From an uncultured Bacteroidales bacterium (lineage in GTDB: Bacteria > Bacteroidota > Bacteroidia > Bacteroidales > Bacteroidaceae), in the NCBI GenBank assembly GCA_902798425.1, contig CADBWR010000013.1:1-64000 (forward strand): a stretch of 64,000 nucleotides of DNA. Direction: 5' to 3'. Below are positions 48,191 through 55,556 of this stretch, one piece after another (the stretch's first letter is position 1; every line of letters begins with the position of its first letter). Position numbers and translations under genes: made by a program. A model generated the notes under the pieces. It ran no database searches. It saw only the letters and a list, made by a program, of their open reading frames with translations, and had not been told where the DNA came from.

Positions 48191-48799
48191 GTCGCTGACG
48201 ACTTCGTCACACAGCGGACGAATAGCATCTGCCGGGTTTGTAGTGGCCAAGCCGACGACATACATACCAGCAGCCCTGCCCGACTTCAGACCATTGAAGG
48301 AGTCCTCGAAGACTACGCAGTCCTTGGGCGCCACGCCAAAGCGCTGGGCAGCCTTCAGATAGCAGTCGGGATCGGGCTTCGAACGTTCGAAATCCTCCGA
48401 CGTCAAAATAGCATCGAACAACCCACGAAATTCTGGGTGATGCTGGTACACAGCCTGCATCTTAGGCTGGTTCGAACTGGTCACTACAGCAGTCTTCACG
48501 CCTTGCTTGCGCAATTCTGCAATAAACTCCTCGAAACCAGCAACATACCGATAGTCCATCTGTTGCTCAAACTGATTCAATCGCTCAGTTATCAAAGCCT
48601 GTTTCTCCGTCAAAGAACCTGAGAACCAAGCATCGTAAATCTGCACCAACGTCTGACCCTTGATTTCGTGCTCCAGTCCGGGATGCTCTGGATGGAACTC
48701 ACGGCACTGGCTGCCCCAGAACACCGTGTACTGTGGCTCCGTGTTAAACACGACGCCATCCAAGTCAAATAATGCAGCTTTTATACTTTTCTTTTCCAT
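48176..48799 (-). CDS. HAD-superfamily phosphatase (beta-phosphoglucomutase-like)
   Basis: From ATG 48797-48799 this is a 207-residue HAD enzyme with a C1 helical cap. Motif I is ALFDLDGVVFNTEPQY, motif II VVTSSN, motif III KPDPDCYLKAAQRFG, and motif IV CVVFEDSFNGLKSGRAAGM. The layout is that of beta-phosphoglucomutases and sugar-phosphate phosphatases; the substrate is unknown. A -7 box lies 9 bp upstream, so this gene leads the operon with panB and the MFS gene. Confidence 0.88.
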   Translation of the reverse strand: MEKKSIKAALFDLDGVVFNTEPQYTVFWGSQCREFHPEHPGLEHEIKGQTLVQIYDAWFSGSLTEKQALITERLNQFEQQMDYRYVAGFEEFIAELRKQGVKTAVVTSSNQPKMQAVYQHHPEFRGLFDAILTSEDFERSKPDPDCYLKAAQRFGVAPKDCVVFEDSFNGLKSGRAAGMYVVGLATTNPADAIRPLCDEVVSDFLSL

Positions 48800-48808
48800 T
48801 TGCGGGTG

Positions 48809-48816
48809 CAAAGGTA
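48809..48816 (-). promoter_or_regulatory. Bacteroidetes -7 promoter box (HAD-panB-MFS operon)
   Basis: TACCTTTG on the minus strand ends 9 bp before the HAD start codon. Confidence 0.6.
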
Positions 48817-48884
48817 GTGCAAACTGAACGAAAAACCAAATTTATTTGGGTTTTTCTGAGGTTCAGCCCCCCTTCACTCTCCTA

Positions 48885-48945
48885 TTCCACTGCTTAGAAA
48901 CATTTTTCCACAGCCTGGAAAGATTATTCCACAGCCTGGAAAGAT
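48885..48945. repeat. 21-bp tandem repeat, three copies
   Basis: TTCCACAGCCTGGAAAGAT occurs at 48906-48924 and 48927-48945, with a degenerate copy (TTCCACTGCTTAGAAACAT) at 48885-48903; the period is exactly 21 bp, two helical turns. Each unit holds the inverted repeat TTCCA-CAGCC-TGGAA. Confidence 0.9.
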
Positions 48946-48985
48946 AAAAATACAGCTAATAACGGGGCTATAACTGCTGTCTGAG

Positions 48986-49045
48986 CAGGCTTTTGACAAC
49001 GCGGGCTATGTAAAACAGACTTTTGACAATGGTGGCTATGTAAGA
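48986..49045. repeat. 30-bp tandem repeat, two copies
   Basis: CAGGCTTTTGACAACGCGGG with CTATGTAAAA (48986-49015) is followed directly by CAGACTTTTGACAATGGTGG with CTATGTAAGA (49016-49045). They match at about 25 of 30 positions. Confidence 0.85.
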
Positions 49046-49203
49046 TACATTTTCTATCTTACATTACGCAACTCACTGAAAATCAGTAGAGAATGTAGGC
49101 ATGTAGGCAATTTTCCCAAAAACACTTTATTTTTTTCAATTGAAACATCTTGCTCATTTCAAAAAAAAATTGGTTTTTTTTTCGGAAAAAGAAAATAATT
49201 TAT

Positions 49204-49211
49204 TACCTTTG
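49204..49211 (+). promoter_or_regulatory. Bacteroidetes -7 promoter box (T6SS operon)
   Basis: TACCTTTG lies 59 bp upstream of clpV and 3 bp upstream of the small leader frame at 49215. Confidence 0.7.
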
Positions 49212-49214
49212 CAA

Positions 49215-49274
49215 ATGAAACCGAGTGAATTAACAGACCAACTAGTAACCGCATTCTATAAACAAACATTATGA
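49215..49274 (+). CDS. Possible leader peptide overlapping clpV (19 aa)
   Basis: The frame MKPSELTDQLVTAFYKQTL ends at TGA 49272-49274, which overlaps the clpV ATG (49271) as ATGA. Its ATG is just 3 bp after the -7 box, the same near-leaderless spacing as three full genes in this window. It may couple translation of clpV or act as a leader peptide. It could also be chance. Confidence 0.35.
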   Translation: MKPSELTDQLVTAFYKQTL

Positions 49275-51508
49275 CCGAACAACTGAAAACAATTGCCAAT
49301 TCGTTCGCAGAGGATTACTGCAGCGATGCCATCTACCCTGCACATCTATTCAAGGCCATCCTGCATAAAGAAATGGGGCTTGTTCACTTTATTGAGAGTG
49401 AACTGGATAAGGACTACTACTATCTACAGGACTGGGCTGACGTACAGATGCAGCTGGCTCCCCGTGCCGTGCGCCCCATGCGCGACCTGGAGCTGAGCGA
49501 CGAGTCTGTAGCAGTCATCGACCAGGCCGACGACTACAAGGTAAAGTTTAATCTCGACGATACGACGGCTGTGTGTGTGCTTGCCGCGTTGGTGACTCCC
49601 GGCGTAGGCTTCTCGTTTGACCAACTGAAGACGTTGCCCCTCACCCCATCGGACATCTCAGCGAAGATGGGTGGTGGTGTCAATGTGGAAGCACCCTATA
49701 TGGAAGGTGCCGAACTGAAGAAGAGCACTCCTGCCAAAGGTGGTAAGGGCGCCATTGCCAAGTACTGTACCGACAAGACCGCCATTGCCCGTGCCGGCAA
49801 TCTGGACAACGTGGTAGGTTTCGAGAAAGAGATAGGTATCATCTACGAGATACTGGGACGTAAGACCAAGGCCAACCTGCTCATCACCGGTGAGTCAGGC
49901 GTCGGCAAGACATCACTGGTGAACGGTTTTGTCCGCGAGCTGGCTGCCGACAAGGTACCAGGATTCCTGAGTGGTGCCATTGCCTATGAACTGGAGACCG
50001 CCACGCTTGGTGGAGATGCTCAGTACAAAGGCGAGGTGGAAGACCGCTTCAAGAGTGTCATCGACGAGATTGAGGCTCAGCCCAATGCGGTATTGATTAT
50101 CGAGAAGATTGACAAGCTCTTTGACAAGCAGGGAGCCCTATTCGGTTGCTCTACACTATTAAAGAACGAACTGTCGAAAGGGCGCCTGCAGCTGCTCTGC
50201 ACCTCCAGCATCGATGGTTTCACGAAGAATATCGAGACGGATAAGGAGATGACCTCTAATCTGGAGAAGATCACCGTGGAGGAGCCCACTACCGAACAGA
50301 CGATGGAGATTCTGAAAGGTATCATGCCTGCCTACGAGGAATATCACGGACTGACCCTCGACGAGGCAGTGCTGACGGAGAGCATCCGACTGGCTAAGCG
50401 CTATCTGACAGAGAAGTGTCTGCCCGCCTCTGCCATCGACCTCATTGACCGCACGATGGCTCATGTCAAGGTAGAGAACGACCTCGGTGACGAGGAGCAG
50501 AGACATACAGAACTGAAGACCGACGACCTGACGGCCGTTGTGGCTAAGCAGACCGGCGTTCCTATGGGTAAGGTACAGACGGGTGAGCGCGAGCGCTTGA
50601 TGGGTGGTGAAGAAGCCCTGAAGAAGCGCGTCGTCGGTCAAGACCACGCCGTGAAGAAGGTGCTCGACGCCGTCTACGAGGCTCGCTCGGGTCTGAGCAA
50701 GAAGGGACAGCCCATGGGCTCGTTCTTCTTCCTGGGTCCGACAGGTACCGGTAAGACAGAGTTGTCGAAGGCACTGGCAGAGTTCCTGTTCGGTGACGAG
50801 AGTGCCCTGCTGCGCTTCGATATGTCAGAGTTCAAAGAAGAGCACTCAGTGGCTCTGCTCTATGGTGCGCCTCCGGGATACGTAGGTTACGAGGAAGGCG
50901 GTCTGCTGGTGAACAAGATTCGTCAGACCCCCTACTCTGTCGTGCTGTTCGACGAGATTGAAAAGGCACACAAGTCGGTCTTCGACCTGTTCCTGCAGAT
51001 ACTTGACGAAGGTAAGCTGCACGACCGCCTGGGACGTGTCGGTGACTTCTCGAACGCCCTCATCCTCTTCACCTCTAATATCGGTGCAAAGGATATCGTG
51101 GCGAAGTTCAATAGCGGCCAGATTCCCGAGAACAACGAACTGATGGACATCATGCAAGGATTCTTCCGTCCGGAGTTCCTGGCTCGTCTGACAGAGATTG
51201 TGCCGTTCTCGCCAATTACCGACAAGACCGTCACCGCCATCTTCGACATCCACATGAAGGGTCTGCTGAAGTTGTTGGCAGAACAGGACATCACGTTGGA
51301 ACTGACACCAGAAGCTCGCGAGACCATCGCACTGCGCGGCTACAACCAGCAGTATGGTGCGCGTCCCGTCATTGGTGTCATCCGTAAGGAGCTGCGCCAC
51401 CCCATCTCGAAGATGATGATTGCCGGCCAGGTAAAGGCTGGCGACCATATCACCGTAGGTGTGGACAAAGACGGCAAAGCCACGTTTGACGTCACGCAGA
51501 AGAAATAA
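49271..51508 (+). CDS. tssH: T6SS sheath-recycling AAA+ ATPase ClpV/TssH
   Basis: This 745-residue ClpB-like ATPase has an N-terminal ClpN-type domain (about 1-135), AAA1 with Walker A GESGVGKT (207-214), a helical linker, and AAA2 with GPTGTGKTEL and Walker B VVLFDEIEKAH, followed by the D2-small domain. In AAA1 the Walker B reads VLIIEKID (274-281), so the Asp-Glu pair is replaced by Glu-Lys. ClpV disassembles the contracted TssB/TssC sheath. It is the first gene of the T6SS operon, with tssB 49 bp downstream. Being shorter than ClpB and beside tssB supports ClpV. Confidence 0.92.
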   Translation: MTEQLKTIANSFAEDYCSDAIYPAHLFKAILHKEMGLVHFIESELDKDYYYLQDWADVQMQLAPRAVRPMRDLELSDESVAVIDQADDYKVKFNLDDTTAVCVLAALVTPGVGFSFDQLKTLPLTPSDISAKMGGGVNVEAPYMEGAELKKSTPAKGGKGAIAKYCTDKTAIARAGNLDNVVGFEKEIGIIYEILGRKTKANLLITGESGVGKTSLVNGFVRELAADKVPGFLSGAIAYELETATLGGDAQYKGEVEDRFKSVIDEIEAQPNAVLIIEKIDKLFDKQGALFGCSTLLKNELSKGRLQLLCTSSIDGFTKNIETDKEMTSNLEKITVEEPTTEQTMEILKGIMPAYEEYHGLTLDEAVLTESIRLAKRYLTEKCLPASAIDLIDRTMAHVKVENDLGDEEQRHTELKTDDLTAVVAKQTGVPMGKVQTGERERLMGGEEALKKRVVGQDHAVKKVLDAVYEARSGLSKKGQPMGSFFFLGPTGTGKTELSKALAEFLFGDESALLRFDMSEFKEEHSVALLYGAPPGYVGYEEGGLLVNKIRQTPYSVVLFDEIEKAHKSVFDLFLQILDEGKLHDRLGRVGDFSNALILFTSNIGAKDIVAKFNSGQIPENNELMDIMQGFFRPEFLARLTEIVPFSPITDKTVTAIFDIHMKGLLKLLAEQDITLELTPEARETIALRGYNQQYGARPVIGVIRKELRHPISKMMIAGQVKAGDHITVGVDKDGKATFDVTQKK

Positions 51509-51557
51509 TTAAAAACATCAAAATTAACAAAAATATTAACTTTAAAACATTATTATT

Positions 51558-52022
51558 ATGGCAATTAAAGAGAATTTTATCTCAATGGCTCCCGATGAAG
51601 AGAGCAACGCGAAAGTCAGTCTTATCGATCAGAACAAAACACTGATGATTGACCAGTACACTACCGACGTAGATTCTGGCAACCCCGAATTAGTGGAAGA
51701 CATTCAGAACATTGAAGACGCTTTTGCACACTTCAAGCCGAAGGTTGATGTAACATTTACAGATGCTGATGGCGGCAGTGTTGACGAGACGCTAAAGTTT
51801 GGCGAGATTCGCGACTTCGAGGCTGCAGGTGGCAAGGGTCGTCTGGTAGAGAACAGCCCCTTCCTCTCTGGCACAAAGATGAAGATTGAGACCAATGCCA
51901 AGATTCGCAAGAACATTGAGCAGAACCGCAAGCTGCGCGACATCCTAAAGGAGGCTGGCAGCCGCGACGAGCTGAAGGCTATGCTGCAGGGCATGCTCGA
52001 TGAACTGCAAGCAGCAGAGTAA
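51558..52022 (+). CDS. tssB: T6SS contractile sheath small subunit TssB (VipA)
   Basis: This 154-residue protein has the sheath blocks VDVTFTDADGGSVDETLKFGEIRDFEA and the C-terminal helical region KIRKNIEQNRKLRDILKEAGSRDELKAMLQ. It polymerises with TssC into the contractile sheath around the Hcp tube. The position after clpV and before tssC (with one regulator gene between) fits. The N-terminus differs from proteobacterial TssB, as is usual in Bacteroidetes systems. Confidence 0.88.
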   Translation: MAIKENFISMAPDEESNAKVSLIDQNKTLMIDQYTTDVDSGNPELVEDIQNIEDAFAHFKPKVDVTFTDADGGSVDETLKFGEIRDFEAAGGKGRLVENSPFLSGTKMKIETNAKIRKNIEQNRKLRDILKEAGSRDELKAMLQGMLDELQAAE

Positions 52023-52048
52023 TACATATTAACAATAAGGTAGAGAAC

Positions 52049-52597
52049 ATGAGTCAGGCAGAAGAACTGAAGCAACTCCGTGAAGCCTTCGACAAGCTGA
52101 AAGAGGAGAACACGCAACTCATCAGCCGCAACCTGCAGTTGAGCGACCAACTCTGCATGTGGTTCGAGATGCGCCAGCGCGTCAACTGGCTGAAAGAAGA
52201 ACTGCAGAACAACCAGCGCATGATACTCAAGGCAGACATGGCTGACGACGCCGAACTTCTGGCCATCATCGAAACACGTCTGGAACAAGAGCCCGCAATG
52301 GTGAACGGCGAGTTCAATGCCGCACAGCTGGCACAGATGCTCGGCGTGTCGCAAAGCCGTCTGGCCCGTCTCTTCCGCAACACGACCTACAAGTCGGCAG
52401 ACGACTACTTGGACTACCTGCGACTGCTCCGTGCCATGCAGATGCTGCGCGAGCACCCCGAATACGGCATAGCAGCCATCAGCGAGGATGCAGGTTTCAA
52501 CTCCGTCCGCACCTTCCAGCGCAAATGCAACGAGGCCGTAGGCATGAGTCCTGTGGAGTTCCGCATGCTTGTAGATCAAGCAAAAAAACAATTATAA
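52049..52597 (+). CDS. AraC-type DNA-binding protein within the T6SS operon
   Basis: This 182-residue protein has an N-terminal coiled coil (about 2-60, AEELKQLREAFDKLKEENTQLISRN) and a C-terminal AraC-type double helix-turn-helix (about 90-175, AAQLAQMLGVSQSRLARLFR and IAAISEDAGFNSVRTFQRK). There is no ligand-binding cupin. It lies 26 bp after tssB and 21 bp before tssC, fully inside the structural operon, so it is made with the sheath and could feed back on the locus. The coiled coil suggests dimerisation or binding to a T6SS protein. Confidence 0.85.
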   Translation: MSQAEELKQLREAFDKLKEENTQLISRNLQLSDQLCMWFEMRQRVNWLKEELQNNQRMILKADMADDAELLAIIETRLEQEPAMVNGEFNAAQLAQMLGVSQSRLARLFRNTTYKSADDYLDYLRLLRAMQMLREHPEYGIAAISEDAGFNSVRTFQRKCNEAVGMSPVEFRMLVDQAKKQL

Positions 52598-52618
52598 AAA
52601 CAAAAACAGATTATTATT

Positions 52619-53977
52619 ATGGCAGATACAGAAATGCAGAAAGCTCAGAGTGCCGCACAGGCTGGTGCTGAGCTGCAAGAGAAAAGTAAAGATACCAGCA
52701 AATTGTTGTCATCATTTGGTGGCTTTAACGCCATCCGTGGTTTCATGCCCGATGCAGAAAACATGAATCCTGCCCGCAAGGCTGCTAAGGACGTCTTCCT
52801 GAAGGACAAGCGTTTCAAGGAGAAGAGAGAGAATCTGGCTCGCGAAATCAGTCGTTGGCTGGAGCTGCTCAACGACACCAGCATCGAGGGTGCTACCGGT
52901 TATGTTGATGTCTGCAAGCAGGAAGAAGAGAAGTACACTAACGTGCTGAAGCAGGGTATCACTGATGCTCTCTATGCTACCCAGAACCTGGAGCGCTCAT
53001 ACCGTGAGCTCGACTCGTTCTTCAAAACCTGCGGTTCTGACAAGGTGAAGAACCTGCGCATCATCAACGTGCTGAAGGAAGACATTGCCGATGCTGACAG
53101 CGGCTTCTACAATGAGGTAGAGAACCTGCTGCGCAACGGTTTCGACCGTCTGAGTCTGAAGGATGCCTACTCGCTGGTATGTGTCCCCGGTGCTGTCCTC
53201 AACGACAAAGTTGACCTGCTGCGCTGGGCCAAGATGGCATTTAAATATAAGGTAATGCTGCTCACCGACCACGCTGATGAGTACTCCTTCGACGACCTGC
53301 AGGCTAACACCGAGGGCTATCGCGACAGCGACCAGGAACTGATGAACGTCGTGATGTGCGCCAACTGGATTGTTGGTCGTGAGGCAGAGAAGATGTCGTT
53401 CGACGAGGAAGACCAGAAGGCCTTCTACATTGCTCCCTCTGCAGCCCTCTGCGGTAAGCTGTACGACGAGACCGCCAACATGGCACAGGGTGCCGGTGGT
53501 AAGAAGTATGGTACGCTGGACGGCGTGAAGGGTGTAAAGAGCGACCTGCTGAAGTCAGAGATTGCTTCGCTGATGGACAACCAGGTGATTCCTATGGTCT
53601 ATAGCGAAGGCCGCGTAATGGCATTTAATAATACTACCTTATATAATGGTGACCTCGACGCTATGAAGGAGTATCCTATCGTCCGCGTCTTCGACTGGGT
53701 GAAGAAGGTACTGATGAATTTCGTTCATGAGGTAGCTCTCGAGAACTGGGATCCATTCAACAGCCCGAAGAACCTGAAGGCTAAGATTCAGGAGTTCCTG
53801 AACATGTACAAAGGCTATGGCAACCTGTTCCAGAACTACGAGATTGGCGAGCCCCGTCAGGACCCTGTCACCAAGCAGATTACCTGCGACATTACGCTGA
53901 CACCATTCTATGCTGCAAAGAACTTCGTTATCAAGGTTGCTGCAGACAAGAAAGACAAGGAAGCTACAATGGAATAA
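52619..53977 (+). CDS. tssC: T6SS contractile sheath large subunit TssC (VipB)
   Basis: This 452-residue protein matches the Bacteroidetes TssC form. Features include the N-terminal SSFGGFNAIRGFMPDAENMNPARKA, LKVLLLTDHADEYSFDDLQ-like strand, CANWIVGREAEKMSFDEEDQKAFYIAP, and the C-terminal NYEIGEPRQDPVTKQITCDITLTPFYAAKNFVIKV, a conserved sheath-interlocking region. It assembles with TssB. It is followed by a double hairpin and a promoter, which separate it from the hcp genes. Confidence 0.88.
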   Translation: MADTEMQKAQSAAQAGAELQEKSKDTSKLLSSFGGFNAIRGFMPDAENMNPARKAAKDVFLKDKRFKEKRENLAREISRWLELLNDTSIEGATGYVDVCKQEEEKYTNVLKQGITDALYATQNLERSYRELDSFFKTCGSDKVKNLRIINVLKEDIADADSGFYNEVENLLRNGFDRLSLKDAYSLVCVPGAVLNDKVDLLRWAKMAFKYKVMLLTDHADEYSFDDLQANTEGYRDSDQELMNVVMCANWIVGREAEKMSFDEEDQKAFYIAPSAALCGKLYDETANMAQGAGGKKYGTLDGVKGVKSDLLKSEIASLMDNQVIPMVYSEGRVMAFNNTTLYNGDLDAMKEYPIVRVFDWVKKVLMNFVHEVALENWDPFNSPKNLKAKIQEFLNMYKGYGNLFQNYEIGEPRQDPVTKQITCDITLTPFYAAKNFVIKVAADKKDKEATME

Positions 53978-53983
53978 TCACTC

Positions 53984-54027
53984 TTTTGCGACATTAATCG
54001 GGGCATCGTCCCCGGTTTGTCGCAAAA
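53984..54027 (+). terminator. Double-stem hairpin after tssC (attenuator or processing site)
   Basis: TTTTGCGACA (53984-53993) pairs with TGTCGCAAAA (54018-54027). Inside it, CGGGG (53999-54003) pairs with CCCCG (54010-54014). A third copy of TGTCGCAAA follows at 54037-54045. The element lies 7 bp after the tssC stop and ahead of the hcp promoter, and could end transcripts or protect 3' ends. It has no clear U-run. Confidence 0.7.
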
Positions 54028-54095
54028 CGAGAATCCTGTCGCAAATAAACGAACTAAAAACCTTGAAAATAGTTGGTGCGAAACAAATTATTCTG

Positions 54096-54103
54096 TAATT
54101 TTG
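54096..54103 (+). promoter_or_regulatory. Bacteroidetes -7 promoter box (hcp genes)
   Basis: TAATTTTG with TTGG at 54073-54076 about 20 bp upstream gives a plausible internal promoter 86 bp before the first hcp gene, allowing separate high expression of the tube proteins. Confidence 0.6.
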
Positions 54104-54189
54104 CTCTCAGAAAACAAAACCCAACGGAAACGAAAGGTTAAAGAGAAATAAAACAAATATTTATTATTAACTTTTAAACAATTACAATT

Positions 54190-54582
54190 ATGGCAAAGAC
54201 ACCAGTTACAATGAAAGTCGATGGTTACAAAGATCGCGAAGTGATGATGGTAACCTATGAGTTCGACCAGGCAACAGACGTAGAGGGACAGATGGCAGGC
54301 ATTCCCCGTGGTGGTAAGATTACTGTCAGAGTAAAGGCTCTCAACGATGGCACCCCCGACCTACTGGCATGGATGATTGAGCGTAACCTCCCAAAGAACG
54401 GTGAGATTTCTTTCCTGGAGACCAAGACCGGCAAGGCCATGAAGACCATCAAGTTCACCAATGGCTACTGTGTAGACTTCGATGAGAAATGGGAAGACAA
54501 GCAAGGTCACTTTGAAGAGATTGTCATCACCTGCAAGTCTATCGAGGTTGGCTCCGTAAAGTTTGAGAACGAATGGGCTTGA
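54190..54582 (+). CDS. tssD: Hcp-family T6SS tube protein TssD (copy 1)
   Basis: This 130-residue beta-barrel protein has the Bacteroidetes TssD blocks REVMMVTYEFDQATDVEGQ, GIPRGGKITVRVKALNDG and WEDKQGHFEEIVITCKSIEVG. Hexameric rings of Hcp stack into the inner tube and carry small effectors. It is closely related to the next gene (same GIPRGG and RVKALNDG blocks), so the two come from a duplication. It has an internal promoter upstream. Confidence 0.88.
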   Translation: MAKTPVTMKVDGYKDREVMMVTYEFDQATDVEGQMAGIPRGGKITVRVKALNDGTPDLLAWMIERNLPKNGEISFLETKTGKAMKTIKFTNGYCVDFDEKWEDKQGHFEEIVITCKSIEVGSVKFENEWA

Positions 54583-54585
54583 TAA

Positions 54586-54606
54586 TTGAGAGTTGAGAAT
54601 TGAGGT
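54586..54606. repeat. 7-bp tandem repeat (TTGAGAR, 3 units)
   Basis: TTGAGAG, TTGAGAA and TTGAGGT follow the stop of the first hcp gene. Confidence 0.7.
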
Positions 54607-54635
54607 TTAATTAAAGAATAGAAAGGAAACAAGAT

Positions 54636-55034
54636 ATGGCAGAGAATGTAACACCGGTAATCCTGAAAGTTAAGGATTTCGCAGAGCGTGAGGTTTTATT
54701 GGTAGACTATAAGTTCAACCAGGAGACAGACAGAGAGGGACAGATTGCAGGTATCCCCCGTGGTGGCAGAGTAACAGTCCGCGTGAAGGCGCTGAACGAT
54801 GGCAATCCAGAGATGCTGAATTGGATGCTCTCTCCCAACGATCCCCGTGACTTGGAGATTGCTTTCCAGAACACGGTTGACGGCAAAGCCATGAAGTCGC
54901 TGAAAGGTACAGGTTGCTACTGTGTACACTACAAGGAGTACTGGGCTGACGGCGAGGAGCACTACGAGGAAATCAGTATCGTGTGCCAGAAGTTGGAGAA
55001 CGGTGCTGTAGCCTTCGAGAATCCTTGGAAGTAA
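54636..55034 (+). CDS. tssD: Hcp-family T6SS tube protein TssD (copy 2)
   Basis: This 132-residue paralogue of the preceding Hcp has FNQETDREGQIAGIPRGGRVTVRVKALNDGNPEMLNWML and a closing GAVAFENPWK. The middle differs (SPNDPRDLEIAFQNTVDGK), in the loop that faces neighbouring subunits or the lumen in Hcp structures. It may form mixed rings with copy 1 or load a different effector. A strong hairpin follows its stop. Confidence 0.88.
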   Translation: MAENVTPVILKVKDFAEREVLLVDYKFNQETDREGQIAGIPRGGRVTVRVKALNDGNPEMLNWMLSPNDPRDLEIAFQNTVDGKAMKSLKGTGCYCVHYKEYWADGEEHYEEISIVCQKLENGAVAFENPWK

Positions 55035-55050
55035 TTCCTTTCATCCCCTA

Positions 55051-55081
55051 TGCTGCGCCTGGCCTTGCGCCAGGCACAGCA
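55051..55081 (+). terminator. Hairpin after the second hcp gene
   Basis: TGCTG-CGCCTGGC-CTT-GCGCCAGGC-A-CAGCA forms a long GC-rich stem, followed by CCTTTTC. It may lower read-through, giving more of the first two Hcp proteins than of the downstream genes. Confidence 0.7.
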
Positions 55082-55128
55082 CCTTTTCAAATCCTGACGA
55101 CCTAACAGCATTACAATAATTAGATACT

Positions 55129-55527
55129 ATGGCACTCTTAACGACCTTAAAGCTTAAGGATGTAGAAGACGATTATAAGGTAGCGAACTTCCGCCTACAC
55201 ATGGCACGCAACTACAATCAGTTCAATCCCGAGTCAGCACCAGCATGCGAACGTATTGAAATGACTGTAGTCGCTCCGTCTACAGATGACTACACCTTCT
55301 ATGAGTGGTATAAGCAGCGTAGCCTCTTGTCAGGCACGCTGACCTATGAGTTACCCGTTTCGATGAACCATACTTATTCAGAGAACCGCGTTATAGAATT
55401 TAAGGATGCTCTCTGCTTTGGCTTCTCCGAAAGCTATGACATAGACACCCACCACCGCAGGTTACTCAAACTGCTGTTAGTACCAGCCAATGTCATGCTG
55501 AACGATGTGTCGTTTCAGAAATTATAA
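55129..55527 (+). CDS. Divergent Hcp-like T6SS tube-family protein (copy 3)
   Basis: This 132-residue protein keeps the Hcp barrel rhythm: LKLKDVEDDYKVANFRLHMARNYNQFN, CERIEMTVVAPSTDDYTFYEWYK, VIEFKDALCFGFSESYD and LLKLLLVPANVMLNDVSF. It has lost the GIPRGG/RVKALNDG blocks of copies 1 and 2. It is probably a minor tube or tube-cap component, or an adaptor near VgrG. It follows the hairpin and lies 29 bp before the next Hcp-like gene. Confidence 0.72.
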   Translation: MALLTTLKLKDVEDDYKVANFRLHMARNYNQFNPESAPACERIEMTVVAPSTDDYTFYEWYKQRSLLSGTLTYELPVSMNHTYSENRVIEFKDALCFGFSESYDIDTHHRRLLKLLLVPANVMLNDVSFQKL

Positions 55528-55556
55528 ATAATAGGTTAAATACTTTCAGAATCGCT

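Larger units (their letters stand above)
48817..49203. other. Gene-free region upstream of the T6SS operon with two tandem repeat sets
   Basis: About 390 bp without a supported gene separates the HAD promoter from the clpV promoter. It holds a 21-bp repeat (three copies, 48885-48945) and a 30-bp repeat (two copies, 48986-49045), then AT-rich DNA with poly-A and poly-T tracts (49100-49200). A small inverted repeat ACTGA-AAA-TCAGT is at 49075-49087. No RNA gene is recognised. The region is a likely place for regulators of the operon to bind. Confidence 0.6.

Noticed and set aside
48885..49045. CRISPR-like array upstream of the T6SS
   Set aside because: The 21-bp and 30-bp repeats are directly contiguous with no unique spacers and no cas genes are nearby.
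48817..49203. Hidden small RNA or tRNA gene in the long spacer
   Set aside because: No cloverleaf, CCA end or strong isolated hairpin with a U-run was seen.
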